Shown in pieces: positions 1-8,137 of a DNA stretch of 47,375 nt. The notes under the pieces are model-generated. The model worked only from the letters and a program-made list of their open reading frames with translations. It made no database searches and had not been told where the DNA came from. The stretch comes from Ruminococcus sp. GTDB lineage: Bacteria > Bacillota > Clostridia > Oscillospirales > Ruminococcaceae. The position numbers and the translations under genes were made by a program. The stretch is taken from contig JAIDCY010000029.1 in the NCBI GenBank assembly GCA_029055625.1, positions 1-47,375 on the forward strand. The letters run 5' to 3'. Position 1 is the stretch's first letter. Each line of letters opens with the position of its first letter.

Positions 1-2265
1 ATATAAAAAAGATTTAACAGTTCTTTTTATTACATTATAGGTAATATCAATATTTTTCAGCAAAAACCATATAAATTCATTTGAATCTTCACTATTTTCT
101 TTAGAAAAATATTTTTCACCATATATTTCCTTAATAATTTCAGAAATATGTTCAGAAATTTCAACTTTTTTGTTTTCTTCGCTTTCGTCCAAAATTTCTG
201 CTATTAAATCTTTCGAATCAATACTATGTATGGAATCATCAGAAAATCTGAATTTTGCTATTCTATGTACACGGATAGTCCCCATTATAAAAGCCGTTGG
301 GTCAAGAGGAGTGTAAATACGATACTGTGGATTTGAGTTATCGCCACATTTTTCATATTTTATATATTTAGAATCGGAATGATTAGATAAAAGAAGCAGA
401 TAAATAAAATACTTTATATTCTCTTTCAGGTCACCACGGTTAAAAATATCCTTATTTATAGTAATAATAACATTTCTGTCATTGAATAAATTACTCCGCC
501 ATTCACCTATCAGAGAATATCCAAATACATACCTTAATTCACTAAATCTATATAAAATATTTGGATTTTCAAAAATATTCTGGTTATCAGATTGCAAAAT
601 TTTATCATGATGATTTTTTCGATTTTGTTTCTGTGATTCTACAAACTGTGGCATAGCAAAAGCATAAGAAGCAAGCACAGCCTTAACATAATTTTTATCA
701 AACAATTCCAGCCTTGAACCAAAATATAAGCATCTGAATACCTCGCCGAAATTATAATTTTCAACAAAATGGCGTTTTCTTTCTCCTTTTATAAAATCTT
801 CTCCGTAAAGTTCATTTATATCATTTTCTTTTTCAAATAAACGCTGATAATAATTTTCCCATATTATTCTGCCACGTCTTTCCATAGGATTGCTTTCAAG
901 GTTATCTATATGATGATAGACTTCATATTTAAAATTATACCCTGGAATCATACGGAAATGAAGATAATTAAGAAGAATCTTCCGATTATAGTCCAAATCA
1001 AAGTGTTCATTTTCTATCGGTTTCATTTCATATAATAAATAAAAAATATCATAAAGATTTCTGAGACTGTCAGGTTCAATAAAATGAAGTTTATAGCCCT
1101 TGCTGTCAAGATAGCAGTGAGTTCTGTCTGCTAAAAGCAACATAATAACTTCTTTCGGAGTTAAGTATTTACTTTTGATTTGTCTTTTCTTATACAAATC
1201 GTTTATTGCATTCTTAAACTCTTCAGTTAATCTATTAAAATTATCAAAGTTTTCAAAAAGTTCAATCTTTACTGGGAATAAATTACGCAGTTCATTTTTT
1301 CTCCATGATGGCATAGTAATCCTCATATCTGAAGGAATAATTTTTCTAAGAAAATCATATGTCTGATTTTGACTGACATCTAAATTTCTCTGTAATTTAT
1401 TAACGTTCCCCTTAGCAAATTTAATATTGCTATAAAATTCTTTTTCTATTATTGCAGCAAGATATTCTGTATTAAAAGTAACCATTACAATAACTCCAGG
1501 AATCATAAAATACTGATAAATCAACTGCATAATCTCAACATGACCTGTTCTTACCATATCGATATCATCTAAACAGATTACCATATAGTCATACGGTCTG
1601 CCTTTATGAATCATTCCCACAACATTATTGAATTTTTCAATCACATCAATAACTTTACTACGAACGTCATGTTTCTGCATCACCTTTTCCATAACACTGT
1701 ATGATGGAATAGATTCTAGAACTTTTTCATATTTTAAACTTGAGTAATAACTATAGACATTCGCAATATCTGCTTTGAGTTCCTCTGTTTGCTCAATATT
1801 TTTATCATCATAATTGCGGTAGCAATTACATGAATTAGATATATTATAAATAATTTTTAACATTTTTGATATTATAATATCAAAAAAATCTTCCCCTGTA
1901 TTCATCATTGCTGAATCAATATATGGTAATGTAAGGAAAGTTTTATTTCTGGAATTATGCTTTCCCATCGATTGATTATTCATGAGAAAATCAGAAAAAC
2001 TTAGCATCGCAGATGTTTTTCCTGTTCCACGTCTTCCTGTAAATGCAATTACATTATTTATGTCTGTCACCGATTGTGGAGTCAAAAAACAATTAGAGTT
2101 ACAATCCAAAGCTGTTTTTATACGTTCATTTTTTAAAATAATTTCATCAACCAAGTCATATGCCAAAGCGTAAACATCGAAAAAAAACGAATCAGAAATA
2201 TTCTTTTCCTTTTTAATTCCTCTTTCAAATAATTCTTCAAATTTAATTTTTCTTTCGCCATTCAT
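1..2265 (-). CDS. Large P-loop ATPase (KAP/STAND-like), C-terminus beyond window
   Basis: Open without a stop from the ATG at 2265 to the window edge (755 codons), so the protein is incomplete at its C-terminus. The start is set by GAGGAAA 6-12 bases upstream. Walker A is GRRGTGKT at about residues 77-84. A Walker B-like VICLDDIDM follows at about residues 229-236. The rest is helical, charged and without membrane segments. The long Walker A-B spacing and DDID acidic motif resemble KAP- or STAND-type signalling ATPases of mobile regions, but I cannot name a family. It is the third gene of an operon with the SLATT-like membrane protein (71-bp gap) and the phospholipase-like protein. By inference it could be the sensor or energy module of that set. 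Confidence 0.7.
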   Translation of the reverse strand, partial: MNGERKIKFEELFERGIKKEKNISDSFFFDVYALAYDLVDEIILKNERIKTALDCNSNCFLTPQSVTDINNVIAFTGRRGTGKTSAMLSFSDFLMNNQSMGKHNSRNKTFLTLPYIDSAMMNTGEDFFDIIISKMLKIIYNISNSCNCYRNYDDKNIEQTEELKADIANVYSYYSSLKYEKVLESIPSYSVMEKVMQKHDVRSKVIDVIEKFNNVVGMIHKGRPYDYMVICLDDIDMVRTGHVEIMQLIYQYFMIPGVIVMVTFNTEYLAAIIEKEFYSNIKFAKGNVNKLQRNLDVSQNQTYDFLRKIIPSDMRITMPSWRKNELRNLFPVKIELFENFDNFNRLTEEFKNAINDLYKKRQIKSKYLTPKEVIMLLLADRTHCYLDSKGYKLHFIEPDSLRNLYDIFYLLYEMKPIENEHFDLDYNRKILLNYLHFRMIPGYNFKYEVYHHIDNLESNPMERRGRIIWENYYQRLFEKENDINELYGEDFIKGERKRHFVENYNFGEVFRCLYFGSRLELFDKNYVKAVLASYAFAMPQFVESQKQNRKNHHDKILQSDNQNIFENPNILYRFSELRYVFGYSLIGEWRSNLFNDRNVIITINKDIFNRGDLKENIKYFIYLLLLSNHSDSKYIKYEKCGDNSNPQYRIYTPLDPTAFIMGTIRVHRIAKFRFSDDSIHSIDSKDLIAEILDESEENKKVEISEHISEIIKEIYGEKYFSKENSEDSNEFIWFLLKNIDITYNVIKRTVKSFLY

Positions 2266-2336
2266 TATTTTTTCCTCATACAATATAAAAGTAGTAGTTT
2301 TTAGACTTTTTCAAATATCATAAGCAACATTTTACT

Positions 2337-3578
2337 TTAGTCATCCAGCTCATAATTTACACAATCCATGTTTTTAAAGAAATTATCATAGTCTTCTTTT
2401 TTTAGTTTAGCTATATTTTCCTGAAATTTACTAATACATTCATGTATTTTCCATTTATTAATTTCTTTTATTGCCTTATAATCATTTCCACTTCCTGAAC
2501 AAAATTTTTCAATTTCCATTATAAGTTTAGAATAATAAAGCTTATGGCGAAGCCATGTTTCACGATGGTCTTCCCTCTCACTTTTCTGAATAAGATATGT
2601 ATGTTTCGCAGAAATAACCATTACTATTACCGGAGCAACTAATCCTAAAAGTTTAATGAAAAAATTTATTACAGATGGCAAATCACCACTATTTTCAATC
2701 ATTTCATTAAAAATTGAAATTATATCATCTTCTGCTGAAAATTCTTCAGCCGTACTAAACAATGTGGCAAAACCGCTTATTATAGTTATCAACTTCGATG
2801 TCTTTATTATTTTTTCATCTTCTTTTTTCCATGAATCCCTGTCTCTTTTTCCGTTAAAGTCAACATCTTCAAGTTCTTGAAGAAGTCCGTCAAAAAAAGC
2901 AATGGCATTATCCTTATTAATAGAATCTGGTTTGGTCATTTTACATATTTCTATCCAGCGTTTATGATAATAATCATACTGCATTTCATCTGCATTCCAC
3001 ACGCTGTTTGCCGGATAACTTTTATTTTTATTTATTACAAATAATTTTTTATTCAATAAATAAGAAACACTAATCATCTTCTTATGCTCATGAAAAAAAT
3101 CAACAGCTAAACCCATTAAATATATTGATTCATCATCAAGTGATTTCAATTCATCTTTTGTTAAATTCGGATCTGTAGTTATATCTATTTTATCTTTTAA
3201 TTCTGAATTTATTCTAATATAGTCTTCAAATTTCACCTTCTTACCTGGAGAGAAAAAAGGTAAAATATCAGGAAAACAAAGCTTATATTTCCGCATAGAT
3301 TCATGTTCATATTTTTTGTCAGTAGAATATTCGCTTTCTGATATATGTGTGTTGTCTCTATTTGTTTGTTTATTCAACCATATCTGAAAATAATATCCCA
3401 TATAGTATGGTTCGGCCATTTTTATCAATTTAAAAACAGGATTTATTTTCAAATTCTGAGTATTCAAAAGTCCGATATTAAAACGCCGTAAATCCTCTTT
3501 ACTGTATATAATATCTTTTTCTTTCAGCAAATCAACAAAGAATCTTCCTGCAACAAGGTATGAATATTCTATTTTCAT
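2337..3578 (-). CDS. Membrane protein with C-terminal SLATT-like two-helix domain
   Basis: 413 residues. Residues 1-250 are soluble and unrecognised. Residues about 261-280 and 303-324 are two hydrophobic segments. They are followed by a charged helix containing HRETWLRHKLYYSKL and then a GSGNDY turn near residue 366. A helix pair followed by a W/R/H-rich helix is the general layout of SLATT/DUF4231 domains, which are proposed in the literature to form pores or membrane effectors in nucleotide-signalled conflict systems. The match is by eye and remote. The gene lies 12 bp after the phospholipase-like gene and 71 bp before the ATPase, all co-directional, so they are probably co-expressed. Alternative: an unrelated two-helix membrane anchor. 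Confidence 0.5.
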   Translation of the reverse strand: MKIEYSYLVAGRFFVDLLKEKDIIYSKEDLRRFNIGLLNTQNLKINPVFKLIKMAEPYYMGYYFQIWLNKQTNRDNTHISESEYSTDKKYEHESMRKYKLCFPDILPFFSPGKKVKFEDYIRINSELKDKIDITTDPNLTKDELKSLDDESIYLMGLAVDFFHEHKKMISVSYLLNKKLFVINKNKSYPANSVWNADEMQYDYYHKRWIEICKMTKPDSINKDNAIAFFDGLLQELEDVDFNGKRDRDSWKKEDEKIIKTSKLITIISGFATLFSTAEEFSAEDDIISIFNEMIENSGDLPSVINFFIKLLGLVAPVIVMVISAKHTYLIQKSEREDHRETWLRHKLYYSKLIMEIEKFCSGSGNDYKAIKEINKWKIHECISKFQENIAKLKKEDYDNFFKNMDCVNYELDD

Positions 3579-3590
3579 TTATAGTCCCCC

Positions 3591-4286
3591 TTATTGAATT
3601 ATCATGCTTTTTACTCCTTCAGACCATTGAGAAAAACCAAATGCATATCTTTCAATTGCATTTTCAAGATTTTCTATATCAAATACTTTCATTTCCGTTT
3701 TATCAGATGATTCTTCAATAAATCGGTATATTGCGGATTTAACATTACATAAATTATTTAAATCTATTTCAGCTATAGGATTATCAATAAAAGTTTCTAC
3801 AATATCCTGTAAATAATATTTTTCTGCTATATATTTGTTAGTCATTGTATAATCTCCATAAAGATAATCTTCTGAATAAAGTTCACCTATAGAAATTATT
3901 CTGTTACTTTTAAGAATTTTTGCATTTACTGCCTCTTTGATTAATTCAGTTTTATTACCGTTTTTGTCAAGAAATACTACACAACTTGGGAAATAATCTT
4001 CAAAAAAAATCTTATCAAGGTAAAGATGTGCAGAATATCCTAAAACAAACGGATTTTTTATAAAAAAACGATACGGGAAATTATTTATATCTGGAACTTT
4101 GAGAATTTTATTTTTTGTATCTCCTGAATAAAAATGTGAATTGTCATTATCGGCTTTTACAGTCTTGTTTGAATCTGGCATTATTGTTCCGATAATAAAT
4201 TGTTTTATTTCATTGTCAGAAAAATCACTACAATACTTTTCAAGAAACATTTTCCCATGTAGCATATGAAGTATATATCCTGGCAT
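3591..4286 (-). CDS. Zn-dependent phospholipase C-like / predicted metallohydrolase
   Basis: 231 residues, starting at ATG 4286 behind a strong AGGAGGA. The N-terminal half carries the spaced His/Asp pattern of bacterial zinc-dependent phospholipase C and S1/P1-type folds: H7 and H10, PD at 37-38, SHF at 50-52, and GYSAHLYLD at 83-91 (H87, D91). These would supply the metal ligands. The family hydrolyses phosphodiester bonds in lipids or nucleic acids, and the actual substrate here cannot be told. There is no signal peptide, so the protein is cytoplasmic, unlike secreted phospholipase C toxins. It is first in a three-gene operon with a SLATT-like membrane protein and a P-loop ATPase. This suggests an intracellular effector rather than a housekeeping lipase. 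Confidence 0.6.
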   Translation of the reverse strand: MPGYILHMLHGKMFLEKYCSDFSDNEIKQFIIGTIMPDSNKTVKADNDNSHFYSGDTKNKILKVPDINNFPYRFFIKNPFVLGYSAHLYLDKIFFEDYFPSCVVFLDKNGNKTELIKEAVNAKILKSNRIISIGELYSEDYLYGDYTMTNKYIAEKYYLQDIVETFIDNPIAEIDLNNLCNVKSAIYRFIEESSDKTEMKVFDIENLENAIERYAFGFSQWSEGVKSMIIQ

Positions 4287-4533
4287 TTCAAATCCTCCTG
4301 TAAAATTATAATATAAATTTAAATAATTTTCATTTGTATCTTTGTAGTGAATGGAAAACTGAGTTAAAAATCAAATTTCTTATTCCGTTTGGATATTCTC
4401 CAAAGGTTTATATTCACGTGATGAAGTCAGAGCCGAAATATACAATCAATCAGAACGTTGCCTTTCAAATCAAGATGAAACTGTGTCATTATACACACAT
4501 TGTTACGGTGACAATACTTTTGTATCGAAACTG
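4287..4533. other. Intergenic region, no supported gene
   Basis: AT-rich upstream region of the phospholipase-like operon, also lying beyond the 3' end of the DUF6147 gene. Short open frames on the plus strand show no start site or family resemblance. Its one notable feature is a 17-base near-palindrome, listed separately. Confidence 0.5.
4499..4515. promoter_or_regulatory. 17-bp near-palindrome, copy of the sigma-operon operator
   Basis: ATTGTTACGGTGACAAT is an inverted repeat with one mismatch between arms. It matches the perfect palindrome at 6521-6537 at 15 of 17 positions. The two copies bracket the sigma/DUF4367/DUF6147 operon. This copy lies just past the operon's 3' end and about 210 bp upstream of the phospholipase-like gene. 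Confidence 0.45.
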
Positions 4534-4995
4534 CTAATCTACCCATACGCTGTTGGAAGTGTTCTCCACGCTCTGAGAGCTGCCGAACCAACCACTTTCC
4601 TTAGCATAATGTGTCAAACTCACACGGTAATAGTAACCACCGACAACCGACACGGAATAGTCATTGAGATTATAACTGCTGCTGTTTGATTTCAGCAAAT
4701 CGTTCACAGACTTTTCCACATACCAATGAACACCATCAGAACTGTACTCTATGGAAATATCCTTGTAGCCGATTGATTTCATGGATATGCTTGCACGAGT
4801 ACTTCCATTCAGTACGATAGCTTTCTTACCAGCTGATATGTCAAGACTATAGTATGATATAAGTCCTGCTGTCCTTACCTGATTATCAGTTGAAACAGTT
4901 TGCATATTTTGGCTTGATACTGCTTTTACAGGCAATGTCGGAACACTGTATGTAAGTATTCCTACGACACCTAAAGCTAAAAATTTCTTATTCAT
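4534..4995 (-). CDS. Secreted DUF6147-like protein
   Basis: 153 residues with a clear Sec signal: MNKK, then a hydrophobic core (LALGVVGILTYSVPTL), with a likely cleavage after PVKA near residue 25. The mature part is a small beta-rich domain with the signature GLISYYSLDIS and VSVVGGYYYRVSLTHYAKE. I recognise this as the DUF6147 family of clostridial secreted proteins, whose function is unknown. It is the last gene of a sigma-factor / DUF4367 / DUF6147 operon, 13 bp after the DUF4367 gene. A secreted product controlled by an envelope-signal sigma system is the simplest reading. No cell-wall anchor is visible. Confidence 0.65.
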   Translation of the reverse strand: MNKKFLALGVVGILTYSVPTLPVKAVSSQNMQTVSTDNQVRTAGLISYYSLDISAGKKAIVLNGSTRASISMKSIGYKDISIEYSSDGVHWYVEKSVNDLLKSNSSSYNLNDYSVSVVGGYYYRVSLTHYAKESGWFGSSQSVENTSNSVWVD

Positions 4996-5008
4996 AAATC
5001 TGCTCCTG

Positions 5009-5806
5009 TCATTTTATTGATTTAACTATCTTTTCACATTCATCATAAGAAACATCTCGTGTGAACATAAAAAAAACAGTCTTATCCCTTTGATACGTTA
5101 TTGTGTACTGATTATCCTCTTTTGAAATAATTGCGGGACAACCATTTACTTCGGTTTCGGAAATATTGAAATGGTCGCTTGGTATTCCGGTTTGACCAAC
5201 TTCATTATGGAAATTATCATAATAAACACTTATACTTTGTTTGCCATTGTAGAACTCAAATAGGATAGATGTTTTAGCGGAATTTTCATTGTATTCTACA
5301 TTGCCCAAACTAAACCCCTTCGGAATATAATGAGGTGTTTCAAACTTAATATCATATTCAGCAAGTTTGGCAATAAAACCATAAGGGTCGTCCTTAGATG
5401 TGGGCAAATGAATTTCCTCTTTCGGCTTGCCGAAGTCAATGGCAAAACCGCCTTTGGAAATTTCTATCACAGCCGATACAATATTCATATTCCAAGCCGC
5501 CACGGACACGCAGTTAGCCGTAAAAATCAATCCAAAGCAGCACAGCACAGGAACAAAACGCTTGAATATATTCACAGGCTTCTTAGACTCCCTATCATAG
5601 CTTCTTATCCGCTCATAGAGCCTGTCTGTATTGTTCGGAGCATCTCCCGACAGTTCAGCAAGTTGTGATGTAAGCAGTTCTATACGTTCAAAATCACGTT
5701 TGCGAAGCGGCTTTGACGTTTCCTTGTCAAGCTCGGTCTTGATATAGCTGTACGCTTCCATGGTAAACTCCTTATCGGCGTTTATTTTATATGCAAGGTC
5801 TTTCAT
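5009..5806 (-). CDS. DUF4367 membrane protein, putative anti-sigma factor
   Basis: 265 residues. A cytoplasmic charged N-terminal region (about 1-80) is followed by one membrane segment (about 84-106, FVPVLCCFGLIFTANCVSVA). The extracytoplasmic domain contains the DUF4367 pattern: YDIKFETPHYIPKGF near 150-164 and a C-terminal TVFFMFTRDVS strand. Proteins with this layout directly follow ECF-type sigma genes in clostridia and are proposed to act as membrane anti-sigma or sensor partners. The preceding gene here is such a sigma factor, though frameshifted. The ATG at 5806 is followed downstream by an in-frame second ATG (residue 16), so the exact start is uncertain. Confidence 0.6.
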   Translation of the reverse strand: MKDLAYKINADKEFTMEAYSYIKTELDKETSKPLRKRDFERIELLTSQLAELSGDAPNNTDRLYERIRSYDRESKKPVNIFKRFVPVLCCFGLIFTANCVSVAAWNMNIVSAVIEISKGGFAIDFGKPKEEIHLPTSKDDPYGFIAKLAEYDIKFETPHYIPKGFSLGNVEYNENSAKTSILFEFYNGKQSISVYYDNFHNEVGQTGIPSDHFNISETEVNGCPAIISKEDNQYTITYQRDKTVFFMFTRDVSYDECEKIVKSIK

Positions 5807-5899
5807 GACTTTTGCTCCTTTGCTTAATAAATGTCTGAAAATACCTGATTTCTTTCAAGGATTTTCAAAAAAAATTACTTTTGTATACTTTCACAAAAA

Positions 5900-6353
5900 T
5901 CATTTTGCAATTTTGTTGGTTTTGACGGCATATTTCGCAAGCTTTTTCTTTATCCTGTGGACACGAATATACAGGCTGTTCATGTTAAGAGCGTTTTTAT
6001 TTGCCACTGCTTCACGTTCTCCGCTGTAATAATCGGTCAGCAGTTCAAGCTCGTCCGCAGTCAAAGGCACTGTCGGCTATTTCGGGAAAATCGCTCTCCG
6101 CTTCTATTTCCTCGTAATCCTCCATTGGAAGAAAGGACGGATTTTTCCGTATGTATACCTTGATTTCATTGTCCGCTGTACGGTAAAGCCACAGCTTGAT
6201 ATTCTCGCCCATTTTCAGACGGTTACGCTTGCGGTAAAGAGTAAAGAAAACCTCTTGGGTAACGTCCTCTGCCGCTGTCAAACTGCCGCAGAGCTTATAT
6301 TTGCAGTAATTCAGAATTACCGTATAATATCTGTTTACTATTTCATCAAACAT
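5900..6353 (-). pseudogene. ECF-type sigma-70 factor with internal frameshift
   Basis: Region 2 is intact from ATG 6353 (AAAGGAG ribosome site). It contains AAEDVTQEVFFTLYRKRNRL, typical of ECF region 2.1-2.2. The frame then ends at 6045 (GRA stop). A +1 shift near 6065-6085 opens a frame that continues LTADELELLTDYYSGERE and then a helix-turn-helix-like NMNSLYIRVHRIKKKLAKY, stopping at 5900. This is the region 4 DNA-binding domain. The combined length (about 150 residues) is normal for small ECF-like factors. Either the gene is broken, or a sequencing error or programmed shift is involved. Without region 4 the 102-residue product should not recognise a -35 element. It heads the operon with DUF4367 and DUF6147. 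Confidence 0.7.
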
Positions 6354-6493
6354 TGTTATGCTCCTTTTGTAATAAGAAGTTGGAATGTCCTATTATGTAT
6401 GAATGTCGAAAAAAGGGGATTTTCTTTCACAATTTTCTAAAGAAAATATATTTTGTAGGATTAACCAAAATTTACGGTTATTTTTTGTTAATT

Positions 6494-6537
6494 TCACAAT
6501 ATTGTGATTATGTCAATGATATTGTCACCGTGACAAT
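6494..6537 (-). promoter_or_regulatory. Putative promoter of the sigma operon between two palindromes
   Basis: Reading the minus strand, TTGTCA (6536-6531) and CATAAT (6512-6507) form a -35/-10 pair with an 18-bp spacer. The -35 lies inside the perfect palindrome ATTGTCACCGTGACAAT (6521-6537). A second perfect palindrome, TCACAATATTGTGA (6494-6507), starts at the -10. The placement suits a repressor or an activator pair acting on this promoter, about 150 bp before the sigma start. The promoter call is by consensus matching only. Confidence 0.45.
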
Positions 6538-6572
6538 CCTTATTCTACCAAAATTAAATGAACATATCAAGT

Positions 6573-6626
6573 CTAAAAAAATAAAAATTCCCCGAATACG
6601 CAAAACCGCAGTGTGCATATTCGGGG
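6573..6626 (-). terminator. Rho-independent terminator
   Basis: CCCCGAATA (6590-6598) pairs with TATTCGGGG (6618-6626). On the minus strand the stem is followed by a T-rich run (6587-6573). It would end transcripts from the gene remnant to its right. Confidence 0.7.
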
Positions 6627-6639
6627 AAACGTTTTATTG

Positions 6640-6946
6640 CTAATGTTCCTGTTCGTTTGCAGGAGATTTTTCATTTTTGCTTGATGTTGGATTGTACTTG
6701 TCGCTCATAACCTTTTCACGGGAAAAAGGGGCGTCTCTGCATGTGATTTTTTTGCCAATATCCTTTACTTTGTCTGCAAATTGAGCAACGTGTTCGGCAA
6801 CGCTGCTTGCGAATACAATATTAAGCGGCTTAATACAGTGAGTTATTCCGACAGGATAATGATTTTTCTCGTTATCCAGTATTTTTGTAACAACAAGTTC
6901 CTCCAGATTACATACGCCTGTTGTTTTACCGTTTGCAAATCACTAT
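6640..6946 (-). pseudogene. Remnant of an unidentified gene, no start and one frameshift
   Basis: On the minus strand a frame opens after a TGA near 6947. It reads GKTTGVCNLEELVVTKILDN and onward to TCRDAPFPVKRL, then stops at 6705. A shift near 6725 gives the continuation SREKVMSDKYNPTSSKNEK to a stop at 6640, with a terminator immediately after it. The sequence is protein-like, with good codon use and no low complexity. It has no ribosome site or start, so it is the 3' part of a larger gene. I do not recognise the family. Confidence 0.5.
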
Positions 6947-7215
6947 CCACAACTTAACCACAGTAAAATAACTCACAAAATTGCAAGCTAAACTTTGTGC
7001 AAAGTACCACTTGACAAATTGAAAATGCCAATAAAATCAAAAATAGGTATCAATATGATATACTTCTTGATTTTGAGGTGTATTCTATGTTGTCACTTGC
7101 ATTTGTTGTTTCCGCATGTATAATGAAATCTGTTACTACGCTCAACGAAATCCGTTTTTTAAGCTTTTTAAGGAAAAGAATATCTCGATAAGCTTCGTAA
7201 AATTCATGATAAAAG
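6947..7215. other. Intergenic region, no supported gene
   Basis: AT-rich stretch with short open frames only, including a 34-codon plus-strand frame at 7087-7191. None has a ribosome site plus recognisable product. It may be scar sequence next to the gene remnant. Confidence 0.4.
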
Positions 7216-7246
7216 CACCTGCATGTCTATTTAAAACATACAGGTG
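7216..7246 (-). terminator. Hairpin terminator after the coiled-coil gene
   Basis: CACCTG-C-ATGT (7216-7226) pairs with ACAT-A-CAGGTG (7236-7246). On the minus strand it is followed by CTTTTATCAT, 10 bp past the stop of the 7256-7789 gene. Confidence 0.55.
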
Positions 7247-7255
7247 TTTCTGAAT

Positions 7256-7789
7256 TTATTCCAAATATCCTTTAGTTTGACCGAATGTAATTCTCTGAGA
7301 GTTACTTTGAGCGATAGTCTTGTCCATCTGTTCAAGAATAAATTGTGGACGTATCTGGCATATTTCTGCCTGTGCTTTCATAAAATCAATCAATTCGGAC
7401 ATATCCTTGTTTGCTTTGGCAATTTCTATTGCTGTCCTTGTGAATTCTAAAGCCTCATCAAGTTTACGATTCATAATTATATAGTTATTCTGAATGTACA
7501 GCATTTTCAGTTCATGTTCCTGATTCATCTGTGTCAGAATAATTTCTTTTTTGGCTTGGATTTCTGCAAGTCCGAGTTTCAAACGAGCTTTAATTTCAGC
7601 ACGTTTCGTTTCTTCCTGCTGTTTACAGATATTATATTCCTTTATAGAATTCGTGATGTTATTTACAGCACCGAAAAAACCAGAAATAGCTGCTGATGCA
7701 GGGTCTGTACAAATTGTAATATCACCATTCTTATTCTGTGGTGTATCTTCACACTCTGTATATGATACATCAATATATTCCTTTTCCAT
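7256..7789 (-). CDS. Coiled-coil hypothetical protein
   Basis: 177 residues, not recognised. A polar N-terminal tail (about 1-30) precedes a weakly hydrophobic stretch (ASAAISGFFGAVNNI, about 32-46). A long charged helix from about 48 to 165 is rich in E, K, Q and I and probably forms a coiled coil. There is no signal peptide or transmembrane helix. It is the last gene of a tight minus-strand cluster. It follows by 11 bp the stop-interrupted gene at 7801-8133, which has similar helical composition. The cluster of helical proteins and zinc-ribbon proteins suggests a shared, unknown envelope or stress function. Confidence 0.6.
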   Translation of the reverse strand: MEKEYIDVSYTECEDTPQNKNGDITICTDPASAAISGFFGAVNNITNSIKEYNICKQQEETKRAEIKARLKLGLAEIQAKKEIILTQMNQEHELKMLYIQNNYIIMNRKLDEALEFTRTAIEIAKANKDMSELIDFMKAQAEICQIRPQFILEQMDKTIAQSNSQRITFGQTKGYLE

Positions 7790-7800
7790 AATCTTTCACC

Positions 7801-8133
7801 TTATTTTCCGAATAGTTGTTTAACATAGGATTTATAGAATTGTGGATATGTATCTTTCATAGTGTTGACGGTTTGAATAGCACATTCTGCAAGTGGAACA
7901 TTGGCTTCCTGAATTGCCAAATCAAGAATCTGCATTGTCTGCTGAAATATCTTATCGTTCATATTACGGAACATTTCCAGATGCAAATCTGCTAATTCTC
8001 TGTTCTGTCTTAAATATTTACAGTATAATTCTGCCTATACACAATAAGCCTCACAGATAAGAATATTCTGCACACTTTCCAGAACGCTTTTGCCACTGGA
8101 AACAGTATTCTGCTGAATCAACTGAAAATCCAT
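7801..8133 (-). pseudogene. Helical hypothetical protein with in-frame TAG
   Basis: Reading from ATG 8133, the frame gives MDFQLIQQNTVSSGKSVLES and then ILICEAYCV. A TAG follows at 8035-8037, then AELYCKYLRQNRELADLHLE in the same frame to a TAA at 7801. Composition, helicity and codon use are alike on both sides, so this is one 110-codon gene with an amber codon at position 33. It may be a recent nonsense mutation or be read through. A TTG at 7986 could restart translation of the last 61 residues, but I see no strong ribosome site for it. The product is unknown. The start lies 4 bp after the stop of the preceding gene, as expected in an operon. Confidence 0.6.
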
Positions 8134-8137
8134 AACT

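Noticed and set aside
4334-4689. Two overlapping plus-strand open frames of 67-68 codons
   Set aside because: They overlap the antisense DUF6147 gene or the palindrome, have no ribosome site and no recognisable product.
6353-6643. Plus-strand 96-codon open frame
   Set aside because: It runs across the sigma-operon promoter, palindromes and a terminator; its composition is that of non-coding AT-rich DNA.
7801-7986. Separate 61-residue gene starting at TTG 7986
   Set aside because: The frame continues upstream through a TAG to an ATG at 8133 with matching composition, so it is better read as the 3' part of an interrupted gene.
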